Below are positions 34,982-44,243 of a stretch of DNA of 64,000 bases, one piece after another. The DNA comes from Ancylomarina sp. 16SWW S1-10-2 (GTDB taxonomy: Bacteria > Bacteroidota > Bacteroidia > Bacteroidales > Marinifilaceae): the NCBI RefSeq assembly GCF_009669305.1, contig NZ_SADB01000005.1, forward strand, positions 183,565 through 247,564. The letters run 5' to 3'. Position numbers and translations under genes: made by a program. The notes under the pieces were generated by a model. That model did no database searches, was not told the DNA's origin, and worked only from the letters and a program-made list of their open reading frames with translations. Every line of letters starts with the position of its first letter. The first letter of the stretch is position 1.

Positions 34982-36817
34982 TTATTCTACTGTAACTGAT
35001 TTTGCCAAATTTCTTGGTTGATCAACATTACATCCTCTTAAAACAGCGATATAATAGGAAATCAATTGGAATGGAATAACAGTTAATAATGGAGCTAAAG
35101 CATCAAGTGTTTCAGGAATTTCAATCACGTGATCGGCTAATCCTTTAATCACCGTATCACCTTCGGTAACAATGGCAATAACGTGTCCTTTACGTGCTTT
35201 AACCTCTTGAATATTACTTACAATTTTTTCGTAAGATTTATCCTTAGTTGCTGCAACAAAAACAGGCATTTGCTCATCAATAAGAGCAATAGGACCATGT
35301 TTCATCTCGGCAGCAGGATATCCTTCAGCATGAATATATGAAATTTCTTTCAACTTAAGCGCACCTTCTAATGCTACAGGGAATAAATATCCACGTCCTA
35401 AGTATAAAGCATTGGTTGAATTTACATATGTAACCGAAAGCTCTTTAATAGCCTCGCTCTTATCCAAAATAGTTTGAATCTTTTCTGGCAAACAAGCCAA
35501 TTCATCAATATGTTTCTCGTACTCTTCTTTAGATAGAGTTCCTTTTCTATAACCAACCAAAAGAGCCATCATTGTAAGCACAGTTACTTGGGCTGTAAAT
35601 GCTTTTGTAGATGCCACTCCAATTTCGGGTCCAGCATGTGTATAAACACCAGCATCCGTATTTCTAGGAATACTAGAACCTACTACATTACAAATGCCAA
35701 GTACGGTTGCTCCTGCTTCCTTAGCAAGTTTAATTGCAGCTAATGTATCGGCAGTTTCACCACTCTGACTTATAGCCAAAACAATATCATCTTTATATAT
35801 AACCGGATTTCTGTAACGAAATTCCGATGCATACTCAACTTCAACAGGAATTCTTGCAAATTCTTCGAATAGATATTCTCCTACCATTCCAGCATGCCAA
35901 GACGTACCACATCCAATAATTAGGATACGGCGAGCATCAACTAGCTTTGGAATAACGTCCTGTATGCCTCCTAGGAAAAGTTCCTTAGATTTAGGAACTA
36001 CACGACCTCTAAAAGTATCCCTTATTGATTGAGTTTGTTCGAAAATCTCTTTTAACATGAAATGCTCGTAACCATTCTTCTCAATTTGTTCAATATCCAA
36101 ATCTAACTCTTGGATATGTGGTGTCAATTTGTCGTTATGAATCGTTTTAAGAGTTAATTCATCACAGCTAATGATTGCAACATCATCATCGTTTAAATAA
36201 ATAACACTTTGAGTATATTCAATAATAGGCGTTGCATCTGAAGCTAAAAAGTATTCACCTTTTCCAACACCAATCACAAGAGGACTACCCTTACGTGCAG
36301 CGACTAATTGATCTGGTTCATCATCACAAATAACAAGCAAACCATATGCTCCAATAACCTTAGAAAGAGCTAAACGCACAGCCATCTCAGCAGTTAAACT
36401 ACCTTTAAGATAAATATATTCAATTAGGTTAGCTAATACTTCAGTATCGGTATCGCTAGAGAATGTATAACCTCTGCGAATTAACTTTTCCTTTAACTGA
36501 GAATAATTCTCAATTATACCGTTATGAATAATCGTAAATTTGTTATTCATAGAACAGTGAGGATGAGCATTTACATCATTAGGTTCGCCATGAGTAGCCC
36601 AACGCGTATGACCAATTCCAATATGACCAGAAATATCAAGACCAGAAACATGAGTCTCTAAATCTTGAACTTTACCCTTACATTTAAAAACACGAGTCTC
36701 ATCAGTTCTTAAGGCAATTCCAGCAGAATCGTAACCTCTATATTCAAGTCTTTTCAATCCATTTATTAGAATAGGATAAGCATCCCTTTTTCCAATATAT
36801 CCAACTATTCCACACAT
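34982..36817 (-). CDS. glmS: Glutamine-fructose-6-phosphate aminotransferase (isomerizing)
   Basis: Makes glucosamine-6-phosphate for the cell envelope. The 611-residue protein has the N-terminal nucleophile Cys2 in MCGIVGYIG, the GHTRWATHG glutaminase loop, and two SIS domains with ILIIGCGTSWHAG and AISQSGETADT. It ends in LAKSVTVE, the conserved isomerase terminus. All catalytic features and length agree with GlmS. The promoter is at 36934-36965 with a leader of about 115 bases; I see no glmS ribozyme in it, which would be unusual in this phylum. Confidence 0.97.
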   Translation of the reverse strand: MCGIVGYIGKRDAYPILINGLKRLEYRGYDSAGIALRTDETRVFKCKGKVQDLETHVSGLDISGHIGIGHTRWATHGEPNDVNAHPHCSMNNKFTIIHNGIIENYSQLKEKLIRRGYTFSSDTDTEVLANLIEYIYLKGSLTAEMAVRLALSKVIGAYGLLVICDDEPDQLVAARKGSPLVIGVGKGEYFLASDATPIIEYTQSVIYLNDDDVAIISCDELTLKTIHNDKLTPHIQELDLDIEQIEKNGYEHFMLKEIFEQTQSIRDTFRGRVVPKSKELFLGGIQDVIPKLVDARRILIIGCGTSWHAGMVGEYLFEEFARIPVEVEYASEFRYRNPVIYKDDIVLAISQSGETADTLAAIKLAKEAGATVLGICNVVGSSIPRNTDAGVYTHAGPEIGVASTKAFTAQVTVLTMMALLVGYRKGTLSKEEYEKHIDELACLPEKIQTILDKSEAIKELSVTYVNSTNALYLGRGYLFPVALEGALKLKEISYIHAEGYPAAEMKHGPIALIDEQMPVFVAATKDKSYEKIVSNIQEVKARKGHVIAIVTEGDTVIKGLADHVIEIPETLDALAPLLTVIPFQLISYYIAVLRGCNVDQPRNLAKSVTVE

Positions 36818-36933
36818 AGTATAAATATTTTATAAGGTTTCAATACAAGGCCAAAAGACCTAGCATTTTATATATTTTATCTGAAATAAAAAGAAATTAA
36901 AAATTCTATCATTCAGAAATAAGCATAACTAAA

Positions 36934-36965
36934 CAAATATACTCGAAGGATCTTTTCCAAACAAA
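36934..36965 (-). promoter_or_regulatory. glmS promoter
   Basis: On the minus strand TTTG at 36962-36965, a 20-base spacer and TATATTTG at 36934-36941. Confidence 0.65.
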
Positions 36966-36982
36966 CATATTTTACCTAAATA

Positions 36983-37021
36983 AAAAAGGTGAATACCTAA
37001 CAAATGTTAGAACTCACCTTT
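36983..37021 (-). terminator. Hairpin after the GT5 gene
   Basis: Nested stem aaaaggtga/tcacctttt plus inner ctaac/gttag; it lies 20 bases beyond the GT5 stop. The minus-strand T run is seven bases with one A interruption, so it is likely an intrinsic terminator. Confidence 0.75.
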
Positions 37022-37041
37022 TAATATCCTTTAATGCTTAA

Positions 37042-37851
37042 TTATTTAGTAAGAAAGCTATCGTAAAGATCAGAATATGCCTTAACATACTCATCTTCAT
37101 TTTTATGATCCATAAATATTTTTCCTGAAGCTTTAGCATATGCAACAAGATCTTCATTAACTGATTCACTGCCCATAATAATAGCATCAGACCAATCAAT
37201 AGCTAATTTATTAATAGCTAAATAATCAGCATTTTCTAAAACTTTCACATCTTCAGATGTAATACCTTCAATAAGAGATTTTGCAGCAAAGTCTTTGCTA
37301 AAAGTTGTTGCAAACTCATCGTCATACATAGAAAATACAACCTTAGTATCCGTAAACAATGGGTCTTCGTTAAACGCTTTTTTAAGGTATAATGGTAATA
37401 ATCCAGTAAACCAACCTTGACAATGAACAACATCTGGAGCCCAACGTAATTTCTTAACTGTTTCTAAAACACCACGAGCAAAAAAGATTGCTCTTTCATC
37501 ATTATCAGCAAAAGCTTCCCCATTATCTTCCAATAGAACTTTCTTACGATGGAAATAATCATCGTTATCGATAAAATAAACCTGCATTCTAGCAGCTTGA
37601 ATAGAAGCTACCTTAATAATCAATGGATGATCGGTATCATCAATTATCAGATTCATACCTGATAAACGAATAACCTCGTGTAACTGATTTCTTCTCTCGT
37701 TGATACAGCCATACCTTGGCATGAATGTTCTTATTTCTTTTCCTTTTTCTTGAATTCCTTGAGGCAAATGTCTTCCGACTTTAGACATCTCAGATTCAGG
37801 AAGGTAAGGCATTATTTCTTGTGATACAAAAAGTACTTTAGTCTTTTCCAT
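37042..37851 (-). CDS. Half-length glycogen/starch synthase-type protein (GT5 N-domain)
   Basis: A 269-residue protein corresponding to the N-terminal Rossmann domain of bacterial glycogen synthase: KVLFVSQEIMPYLPESEMSKVGRHLP at the start, FMPRYGCINERR, VYFIDNDDYF and VVHCQGWFTGLLP. The C-terminal half carrying the ADP-glucose site is missing, and no second half lies downstream. Such short proteins are common beside panC in Bacteroidota, so this is not a fresh truncation. Enzymatic activity is doubtful; a regulatory or binding role is possible. I start at 37851 (MEKTKVLF). Confidence 0.8.
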   Translation of the reverse strand: MEKTKVLFVSQEIMPYLPESEMSKVGRHLPQGIQEKGKEIRTFMPRYGCINERRNQLHEVIRLSGMNLIIDDTDHPLIIKVASIQAARMQVYFIDNDDYFHRKKVLLEDNGEAFADNDERAIFFARGVLETVKKLRWAPDVVHCQGWFTGLLPLYLKKAFNEDPLFTDTKVVFSMYDDEFATTFSKDFAAKSLIEGITSEDVKVLENADYLAINKLAIDWSDAIIMGSESVNEDLVAYAKASGKIFMDHKNEDEYVKAYSDLYDSFLTK

Positions 37852-37875
37852 ATGATCGCTTATGTTGTAATACAT

Positions 37876-38158
37876 ATTATTCCTGCAAAATTAAGAAAAT
37901 AATTTGTAATACGTCTACTTAAGCGGGTCTAAAACGCCTAGTGTACAATTAAATGACCTAATAATGATTTTCGTATTTATAAATTTTATTTATTTGTACT
38001 CTCATTCAGGATAGTTTTTAGACGATAGTTTAAGATTTAAACCTGTGTGGCAACCGAATTCTAAAATAATAATCAATTTATTATTAACTGCTACTTACTT
38101 TTTTAAAACAGGTAATAATAACATTTACAATTACCCCAGAAAGGGTAAGAAAAAAATA
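37876..38158. other. Divergent spacer, GT5/panC
   Basis: Contains a minus-strand -7 element at 37886-37893 for the GT5 gene. No clear plus-strand promoter was assigned for panC. Confidence 0.45.
37886..37893 (-). promoter_or_regulatory. -7 element for the GT5 gene
   Basis: Minus strand TAATTTTG, a full match to TAnnTTTG, but without a clear -33 partner. It lies 35 bases before the chosen start. Confidence 0.4.
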
Positions 38159-39001
38159 ATGATGCAAATAGTAAAATTAATTGCTGAAACACAATCAATC
38201 ATTGGCAAATATAAAGCAAATGGTAAACGTGTTGGTTTTATCCCTACAATGGGAGCTTTACACAAAGGACATTTGTCATTGGTAGCGCAATCTAAAAAGG
38301 AAAATGATATTACAGTCGTTAGTATCTTTGTTAATCCTACTCAGTTTAATAACCATAATGATTTAAAGACGTATCCTCGTCTTATCGATCGAGATCTTGA
38401 ATTATTATCAGAGTATGAGCCAGACTTAATTTTTATCCCAGAAGTTGAGGAAGTATATCCAGAACCAGACACGCGAACTTTTGATTTTGGATACATCGAA
38501 AATATAATGGAAGGTAAAAGTAGACCTGGTCATTTTAATGGTGTTGCACAGGTTGTGAGCAAATTATTCAGCTATATTAATCCTGATAATGCTTACTTTG
38601 GACAAAAAGATTTCCAACAAGTTGCTGTTATTAAACAGATGACCAAAGACCTTGATGTAAACATAAACATAGTAGCATGCCCCATTATTAGGGAGGTTGA
38701 TGGACTAGCAATGAGTTCAAGGAATATGCTACTTTCTGAAGCTGAGAGAAAAAATGCAACAAAAATATCTGAAACTTTAGTTAAAGCTTGTAACTTAGTC
38801 CCCGATTTTAACGTATCCCAATTAAAAGACTGGGTTATAAATGAGATTAATAATAATACTTACCTAGAGGTTGAATATTTTGAAATTGTTGATGATACAA
38901 CTTTAAAATCCATTGAAAAATGGGAAGATTCGAAAAATCGAGTTGCTTGTATCACCGTTCAAGTTGGAAAAGTGAGATTAATAGATAATATTTCTTTATA
39001 A
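38159..39001 (+). CDS. panC: Pantoate-beta-alanine ligase
   Basis: Condenses pantoate and beta-alanine to pantothenate with ATP. The 280-residue protein has the nucleotidyltransferase motif [30 protein letters not shown] and the KMSKS-like MSSRN near residue 185. I start at the ATG pair 38159/38162; a longer frame from 38045 adds 38 residues unlike any homologue. panD follows after 17 bases, forming a two-gene vitamin B5 operon. Confidence 0.94.
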   Translation: MMQIVKLIAETQSIIGKYKANGKRVGFIPTMGALHKGHLSLVAQSKKENDITVVSIFVNPTQFNNHNDLKTYPRLIDRDLELLSEYEPDLIFIPEVEEVYPEPDTRTFDFGYIENIMEGKSRPGHFNGVAQVVSKLFSYINPDNAYFGQKDFQQVAVIKQMTKDLDVNINIVACPIIREVDGLAMSSRNMLLSEAERKNATKISETLVKACNLVPDFNVSQLKDWVINEINNNTYLEVEYFEIVDDTTLKSIEKWEDSKNRVACITVQVGKVRLIDNISL

Positions 39002-39018
39002 AATTAGTTTTAAGAGAC

Positions 39019-39369
39019 ATGTATATTGAAGTTTGCAAATCGAAGATTCACAAAGTATCTGTAACTAGTGCGAATCTACAATATGTTGGATCAATTACCA
39101 TTGATGAAGATTTAATGGATGCAGCCAACCTTATTGAGAACGAGAAAGTACAGATAGTTAACATTAACAATGGTGAACGTCTAGAAACTTATGTTATTAG
39201 AGGTGAAAGAAACTCTGGTATTATCTGTTTAAATGGTCCTGCTGCCCGTAAATGCGCTGTGGGCGATGTCGTAATTATTATCTCTTACGCCTCAATGGAA
39301 TTTGAGGAAGCTAAGGTTTGGGAACCAAGTTTGGTTTTCCCTGATACTGAAACTAATAAATTGATCTAA
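39019..39369 (+). CDS. panD: Aspartate 1-decarboxylase proenzyme
   Basis: Produces beta-alanine for pantothenate. The 116-residue precursor has the self-cleavage site at YVGSITID (Gly24-Ser25), where the serine becomes the pyruvoyl group. Other family features are [10 protein letters not shown] at the start, the active-site tyrosine region [10 protein letters not shown] and [13 protein letters not shown]. It is coupled to panC and followed by a strong terminator. Confidence 0.95.
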   Translation: MYIEVCKSKIHKVSVTSANLQYVGSITIDEDLMDAANLIENEKVQIVNINNGERLETYVIRGERNSGIICLNGPAARKCAVGDVVIIISYASMEFEEAKVWEPSLVFPDTETNKLI

Positions 39370-39390
39370 TAAATATCAATTTAAGATACA

Positions 39391-39420
39391 AAAGGCTGTT
39401 CGTTTAGAGCAGCCTTTTTT
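39391..39420 (+). terminator. Terminator after panD
   Basis: Stem aaaggctgtt/gagcagccttt with short loop and six T. Confidence 0.85.
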
Positions 39421-39503
39421 CTTTGGTAGCCATATCAAGAATGATTAACTTTCACTAGTTTTTCAACTAAATATTCTAATTTATTCTTCATAATAACAAA
39501 AAA

Positions 39504-39998
39504 ATGAATAAGCTCGAAATCATCAAAAATAAGATATACACAGAAAAAGAAGCCGCATATAATACGCTTCAAATGTGGCGTTTTAAAGAAGAGAAAATTG
39601 TTTTTACGAATGGCTGTTTCGATATTGTACATCGGGGTCATTTAGAATATTTAGCCAAGGCCTCCGATTTAGGACACAAGCTTATAATGGGCTTAAACAC
39701 CAATGCATCTGTACAACGTTTAAAAGGTCCTAATCGTCCAATAAACGATGAATATTCTCGAGCTTTACTTCTTGCTTCACTCAATTTTATCGATATGGTT
39801 ATCTTTTTTGATGAAGAAACACCTTATGATTTAATCAAATTTGTTCAACCAGATTATTTAGTAAAAGGAAGTGATTATAATGCCGAAGATATTGTAGGTT
39901 ACGATATTGTTAAAGCAAAAGGTGGAGAAATTGTTACACTTGATTTTATTGAAGGTTTTTCATCAACTGGCATTATCAATAAAATTAAAAATACCTAA
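39504..39998 (+). CDS. rfaE2: Heptose 1-phosphate adenylyltransferase (HldE C-domain type)
   Basis: Activates D-glycero-beta-D-manno-heptose 1-phosphate with ATP to ADP-heptose for lipopolysaccharide. The 164-residue stand-alone domain has FTNGCFDIVHRGHLEYLAKA, the HxGH nucleotidyltransferase signature, the KGPNRPINDE loop, DYLVKGSDYN and GFSSTGIINKI at the C-terminus. It corresponds to the C-terminal half of HldE; the kinase half is not in this window. Confidence 0.92.
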   Translation: MNKLEIIKNKIYTEKEAAYNTLQMWRFKEEKIVFTNGCFDIVHRGHLEYLAKASDLGHKLIMGLNTNASVQRLKGPNRPINDEYSRALLLASLNFIDMVIFFDEETPYDLIKFVQPDYLVKGSDYNAEDIVGYDIVKAKGGEIVTLDFIEGFSSTGIINKIKNT

Positions 39999-40113
39999 TA
40001 ATAAATTTTTGATTTAAAATCTAAGATTTATAAATGAGGATTGGTAAATTTCACATTGTATTTACTTTATCCTTTTTCTACTTTAGCCTTATTTTACTTT
40101 AACCTTAATTGAT

Positions 40114-41484
40114 ATGCCTCCAAAAACTAAAACTGCTTTTTTCTGTCAAAATTGTGGTGTTGAATCTCCTAAATGGATTGGTAAATGTCCATCGTGTAAT
40201 GAATGGAATACCTTTGTCGAAGAGGTCATTGTGAAATCGAACAACAAGCAAACGGTTGGCACCAACAAGCGAGCATCAAATAAACCTCAGAAAATATCAG
40301 ATATTGTTACATCTGAAGAAGAAAGATACGACACACAAAATGGAGAGTTAAACCGAGTTTTAGGTGGCGGTTTGGTTCCCGGATCTATGGTTTTAATTGG
40401 TGGAGAACCTGGCATTGGAAAATCAACTTTGGCTTTGCAAATTGCCTTAAATCTAAAAAATCACACGACTCTTTATATTTCGGGAGAAGAAAGTGCACAG
40501 CAAATAAAACTGAGGGGAAATCGACTTAATTCGGATAATGACAGATGTTTGATTGTGAGTGAAACCTCATTGGAGAATATTTTTTCTCACATTAAAAATA
40601 CAAATCCTGATGTTTTAGTAATTGATTCTATTCAAACATTAGGCACACAAAATATTGAATCTGCTCCAGGCTCTATTTCTCAGATTAGAGAATGTACAAC
40701 CCAACTTTTACACTTTGCAAAGGAATCATCGGTTCCTGTCCTTTTAATTGGACATATAACTAAGGATGGCAACTTGGCTGGACCTAAAATATTGGAACAT
40801 ATAGTAGATACCGTTTTGCAATTCGAAGGCGATCAAAACCACATGTACCGTATTCTTCGTGCAACAAAGAATCGCTTTGGATCCACTTCCGAAATGGGTA
40901 TTTACGAAATGCGTGGCGATGGTTTAAGAGAAGTAAGTAATCCATCGGAACTTCTACTTTCGTCGAATGATGAGAGTTTAAGTGGTGTTGCTATTTCAGC
41001 CTCGATGGAAGGTATGCGACCTTTTCTTATCGAAGTACAAGCTTTAGTTAGTACTGCCGCCTATGGAACGCCACAACGCTCATCAACAGGATTCGATCTT
41101 AGACGATTGAATATGCTTTTGGCTGTTCTCGAAAAGCGTGCTGGATTTCGCATCAGCACCAAAGATGTTTTCTTGAATATTGCTGGTGGTATTAAGGTAA
41201 ACGATCCAGCTATCGATTTAGCGGTTATTATAGCAGTTCTTTCATCGAGTATGGATATTTCACTGCCAAAGGAAGTTTGCTTTACTGGAGAGATTGGCTT
41301 ATCAAGTGAAATTCGACCTGTCAATCGTATTGATCAGCGAATTTCGGAAGCTGAGAAACTTGGCTTCAAACATATTTTTATTCCAAAGAATAATTCGAAA
41401 GGTCTCGATACATCTAAGTTTAAAATCAAGATTCACTTTGTGAGTAAGGTTGGGCAGGTATTTCAAACCCTGTTTAAGCAATAA
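40114..41484 (+). CDS. radA: DNA repair protein RadA
   Basis: RecA-like helicase that promotes branch migration in recombination. The 456-residue protein has the N-terminal zinc finger CQNCGVESPKWIGKCPSCNEW, Walker A GGEPGIGKSTL near 100, the KNRFG motif in ATKNRFGSTSEMG near 250 and a Lon-like C-terminal domain with GIKVNDPAIDLAV. It is followed by a bidirectional terminator. Upstream there is a T-rich run with repeated ctttatcctt/ctttaacctt units. Confidence 0.96.
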   Translation: MPPKTKTAFFCQNCGVESPKWIGKCPSCNEWNTFVEEVIVKSNNKQTVGTNKRASNKPQKISDIVTSEEERYDTQNGELNRVLGGGLVPGSMVLIGGEPGIGKSTLALQIALNLKNHTTLYISGEESAQQIKLRGNRLNSDNDRCLIVSETSLENIFSHIKNTNPDVLVIDSIQTLGTQNIESAPGSISQIRECTTQLLHFAKESSVPVLLIGHITKDGNLAGPKILEHIVDTVLQFEGDQNHMYRILRATKNRFGSTSEMGIYEMRGDGLREVSNPSELLLSSNDESLSGVAISASMEGMRPFLIEVQALVSTAAYGTPQRSSTGFDLRRLNMLLAVLEKRAGFRISTKDVFLNIAGGIKVNDPAIDLAVIIAVLSSSMDISLPKEVCFTGEIGLSSEIRPVNRIDQRISEAEKLGFKHIFIPKNNSKGLDTSKFKIKIHFVSKVGQVFQTLFKQ

Positions 41485-41496
41485 ACGAATTCAAAA

Positions 41497-41532
41497 AAAA
41501 AGGCTTCAAGCAATTATGCTCGAAGCCTTTTT
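41497..41532. terminator. Terminator after radA
   Basis: Stem aaaaggcttc/gaagcctttt, T-rich on both sides, so it can act for radA and for transcripts from the convergent rnr. Confidence 0.8.
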
Positions 41533-41727
41533 TTATTTGATTATTCACACAATTACATAATTTTCAGGATTATCAGAATTTATATTTTTCAGAAATGAAA
41601 TTCTATAGATCCTGAATCTACAAAGTCTTATTTAAATGCTTTCCCAAAATAAATATGTCAATTATGCGAATTGTGTCATTCTGTGAATTTTATCTTTTAT
41701 AGAATATAAATACACCTTATTTATCAC

Positions 41728-43863
41728 TTATGCTAAAACAAAATCCAATTGTTTAGCAGCCAAATTCGCTTTGGTAACAAGTACTCTCACATCATCACCC
41801 AATCGGTAAGTTATTTTATGACTTCGTCCAACAATACAGTAATTCTCTTCGTCAAACTCGTAATAATCATCTTCTAGCTCACGAATAGAGACCATTCCTT
41901 CACACTTATTATCGTTTAGCTCAACATAAAATCCCCATTCGGTAACACCCGAAATTGTTCCATCAAATTCTTCACCAACATTATCGACCATAAACTCGAC
42001 TTGTTTGTATTTGATTGAAGAACGCTCAGCCTGTGAAGCACGCAATTCCATATCGCTACAATGCTGACACTGCGTTTCAATTTTATCCTGATTGGCAGAT
42101 TTTCCATGATTCTCATATTGATTTAACAAACGATGAACCATCATATCTGGATAACGACGAATAGGAGACGTAAAGTGAGAATAATGATCGAAGTGCAAAC
42201 CATAGTGACCAACATTAATGGTTGTATATTTTGCCTTAGCCATAGATCTAATAGCTAATGTCTCAACTAAATTCTGAATAGCATTTCCTTTTACATCTTT
42301 TAATAAATTGTTGATTGAACTTGAGATAGCCGATGGAGATGCTGTTTTAATTTCAAAACCAAACTTATGAATAAACTTGTTGAAGGTTTCTAACTTCTCA
42401 GCATTAGGCTGCTCATGAACTCTATAAACAAATGTTTTAGCCTTTTTCCCTTTTGAAACTCGTCCAACCGACTCAGCAACTTTTTTATTTGCCAAAAGCA
42501 TAAATTCCTCAATCAGCTTATTAGAATCTTTCGATTCCTTAAAATAAACACTAAGCGGTTTTCCATTTTCATCGATATCGAATTTCACTTCAAATCGATC
42601 AAAATCAATTGCTCCTTGTTTAAAGCGTTTTGCTCTGAATTTCTTAGCTAATTTATCTAGACAAAGAATCTCATCCTTGTAATCTCCCTCTTCAGTTTCA
42701 ATAACTTGTTGAGCTTCCTCGTAAGAGAATCTACGGTCAGAACAAATAACGGTTCTACCAATCCATGTTTTATGGATTTCAGCTTTCTCATCAATTTCAA
42801 AAACGGCTGAATAAGTTAATTTTTCTTCGTTAGGACGTAATGAACATAGCCCATTCGATAAACGTTCGGGTAACATTGGCACAACACGATCAACTAAATA
42901 AACCGATGTTGCACGCTCGCAAGCTTCTTTCTCTATAATACTACCAGGACGAACGTAATGGGTTACATCGGCAATATGAACACCAACTTCCCAATTGCCA
43001 TTCTCAAGCTTTTGAATCGACAAAGCATCATCAAAATCTTTTGCATCAGCTGGATCAACCGTAAAAGTTGTGATATTTCTAAAATCACGACGTTTTGCAA
43101 TTTCCTCTTTTGTGATTTCATCAGATATCTCTTCTGCAGCTTCATTCACATGTTCTGGAAATTTATATGGCAAATCGAACTCAGCCAAAATTGCATGCAT
43201 CTCAGTATCGTTATCACCCGATTTTCCAAGTACATCAGTAATTCTTCCAATAGGATTTTTCGCTTTTTTAGGCCACTCTGTAATTTGAGCAATAGCCTTG
43301 TCTCCACCTTTAGCACCATTAAGTTGAGCCAAAGGAATAAAGATGTCGTGAGGCATATTTCTTCCTATAGGAACCAAAAATGCAAAGCTCTTCGACATTT
43401 GAATAACACCAACAAAGCTGGTTTTCTTTCTTTTAATAATCTCAACAATTTCGCCCTCTGGCTGCTTGCTTTTTTTACGAGCAAACAAAAACACCTTAAC
43501 CAAATCGCCATGCAAGGCTCTATTTACGTTAGCTGGGCTAACAAAAATATCTTCCTCTATTTCTTCTGAAACAATATAGGCAGCTCCACGCGAAGTCATA
43601 TCAACTACACCTTCAACGGTACCCATTTTTGCTTTCAACTTGTACTTTCCTGTCGATATTTCACTAAGTTGATCTAAAGCAACCAAATCGTATAAAACAG
43701 AAACGATTAGTCGTTTTATGCCCATGTCTTTTATTTGAAGAGTAGCGGCAATTTGCTTGTAGTTTAGAGTTTTCGCGGGTGATTTAGCAAAAACTTCCAT
43801 TATCTGTTGTGACAAACTTTGTTTGTTATATCGAGATTCTGTTTTTTTTCTTTTTCCTACCAT
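41728..43863 (-). CDS. rnr: Ribonuclease R
   Basis: Processive 3'-5' exoribonuclease. The 711-residue protein has a winged-helix N-terminus, cold-shock-type OB folds, the catalytic RNB domain with TVDPADAKDFDDALS (the acidic metal-binding block), GVHIADVTHYVRPGS and FTSPIRRYPDMMVHRLL, and a C-terminal S1 domain (FDGTISGVTEWGFYVEL). I start at 43863 (MVGKRKK), as the upstream frame is not family-like. It has a -7 promoter element at 43914-43921. Confidence 0.95.
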   Translation of the reverse strand: MVGKRKKTESRYNKQSLSQQIMEVFAKSPAKTLNYKQIAATLQIKDMGIKRLIVSVLYDLVALDQLSEISTGKYKLKAKMGTVEGVVDMTSRGAAYIVSEEIEEDIFVSPANVNRALHGDLVKVFLFARKKSKQPEGEIVEIIKRKKTSFVGVIQMSKSFAFLVPIGRNMPHDIFIPLAQLNGAKGGDKAIAQITEWPKKAKNPIGRITDVLGKSGDNDTEMHAILAEFDLPYKFPEHVNEAAEEISDEITKEEIAKRRDFRNITTFTVDPADAKDFDDALSIQKLENGNWEVGVHIADVTHYVRPGSIIEKEACERATSVYLVDRVVPMLPERLSNGLCSLRPNEEKLTYSAVFEIDEKAEIHKTWIGRTVICSDRRFSYEEAQQVIETEEGDYKDEILCLDKLAKKFRAKRFKQGAIDFDRFEVKFDIDENGKPLSVYFKESKDSNKLIEEFMLLANKKVAESVGRVSKGKKAKTFVYRVHEQPNAEKLETFNKFIHKFGFEIKTASPSAISSSINNLLKDVKGNAIQNLVETLAIRSMAKAKYTTINVGHYGLHFDHYSHFTSPIRRYPDMMVHRLLNQYENHGKSANQDKIETQCQHCSDMELRASQAERSSIKYKQVEFMVDNVGEEFDGTISGVTEWGFYVELNDNKCEGMVSIRELEDDYYEFDEENYCIVGRSHKITYRLGDDVRVLVTKANLAAKQLDFVLA

Positions 43864-43913
43864 AATATGGATATTAATGCTGGATGAAACAGAAGTCCAG
43901 CAGCTTCTTAATA

Positions 43914-43921
43914 CAAAAGTA
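43914..43921 (-). promoter_or_regulatory. -7 element for rnr
   Basis: Minus strand TACTTTTG, matching TAnnTTTG, 51 bases before the rnr start. No good -33 element. Confidence 0.4.
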
Positions 43922-44155
43922 CTCAAATACTACGATATTAGAGTTTAAATAACTTAAGTTAAGCTAATAAGTAATATTAATTTAATATTACAAAACTTTA
44001 TGAGTCTCTCTATCCTTTTGAAGTTATATTCCCCTCCAATTTATTTTTCTTATATGCTTATCAAATATAATGTTATCTCCGAAAAATTCCATATCATTCT
44101 GGCAAAAAATCATCATAATTGACAGTTGTTTCTATTTTACATGCAGTATTATCTC

Positions 44156-44163
44156 TATATTTG
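44156..44163 (+). promoter_or_regulatory. -7 element for alpha-2-macroglobulin
   Basis: TATATTTG, a full match, with TTG at 44126-44128 farther upstream than usual (27 bases). Start codon 81 bases downstream. Confidence 0.45.
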
Positions 44164-44243
44164 TATATCGTTGAGTGTTAAGCCAAATTAATTCTTCACA
44201 CTCAGTCAAGAATAACTACATCTTAATTACAACTTACTCCTTT

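Larger units (their letters stand above)
43864..44243. other. Divergent spacer, rnr/alpha-2-macroglobulin
   Basis: 380 bases containing the rnr promoter (minus) and the alpha-2-macroglobulin promoter (plus). A small hairpin ctgga/tccag at 43879-43899 lies in the rnr leader. No small gene was recognised. Confidence 0.5.

Noticed and set aside
36818-36933. glmS leader as a possible glmS ribozyme
   Set aside because: No ribozyme core sequence is visible and the element is known mainly from Firmicutes.
42958-43569. 203-codon plus-strand frame
   Set aside because: It is the antisense shadow of rnr, whose family motifs are complete on the minus strand.
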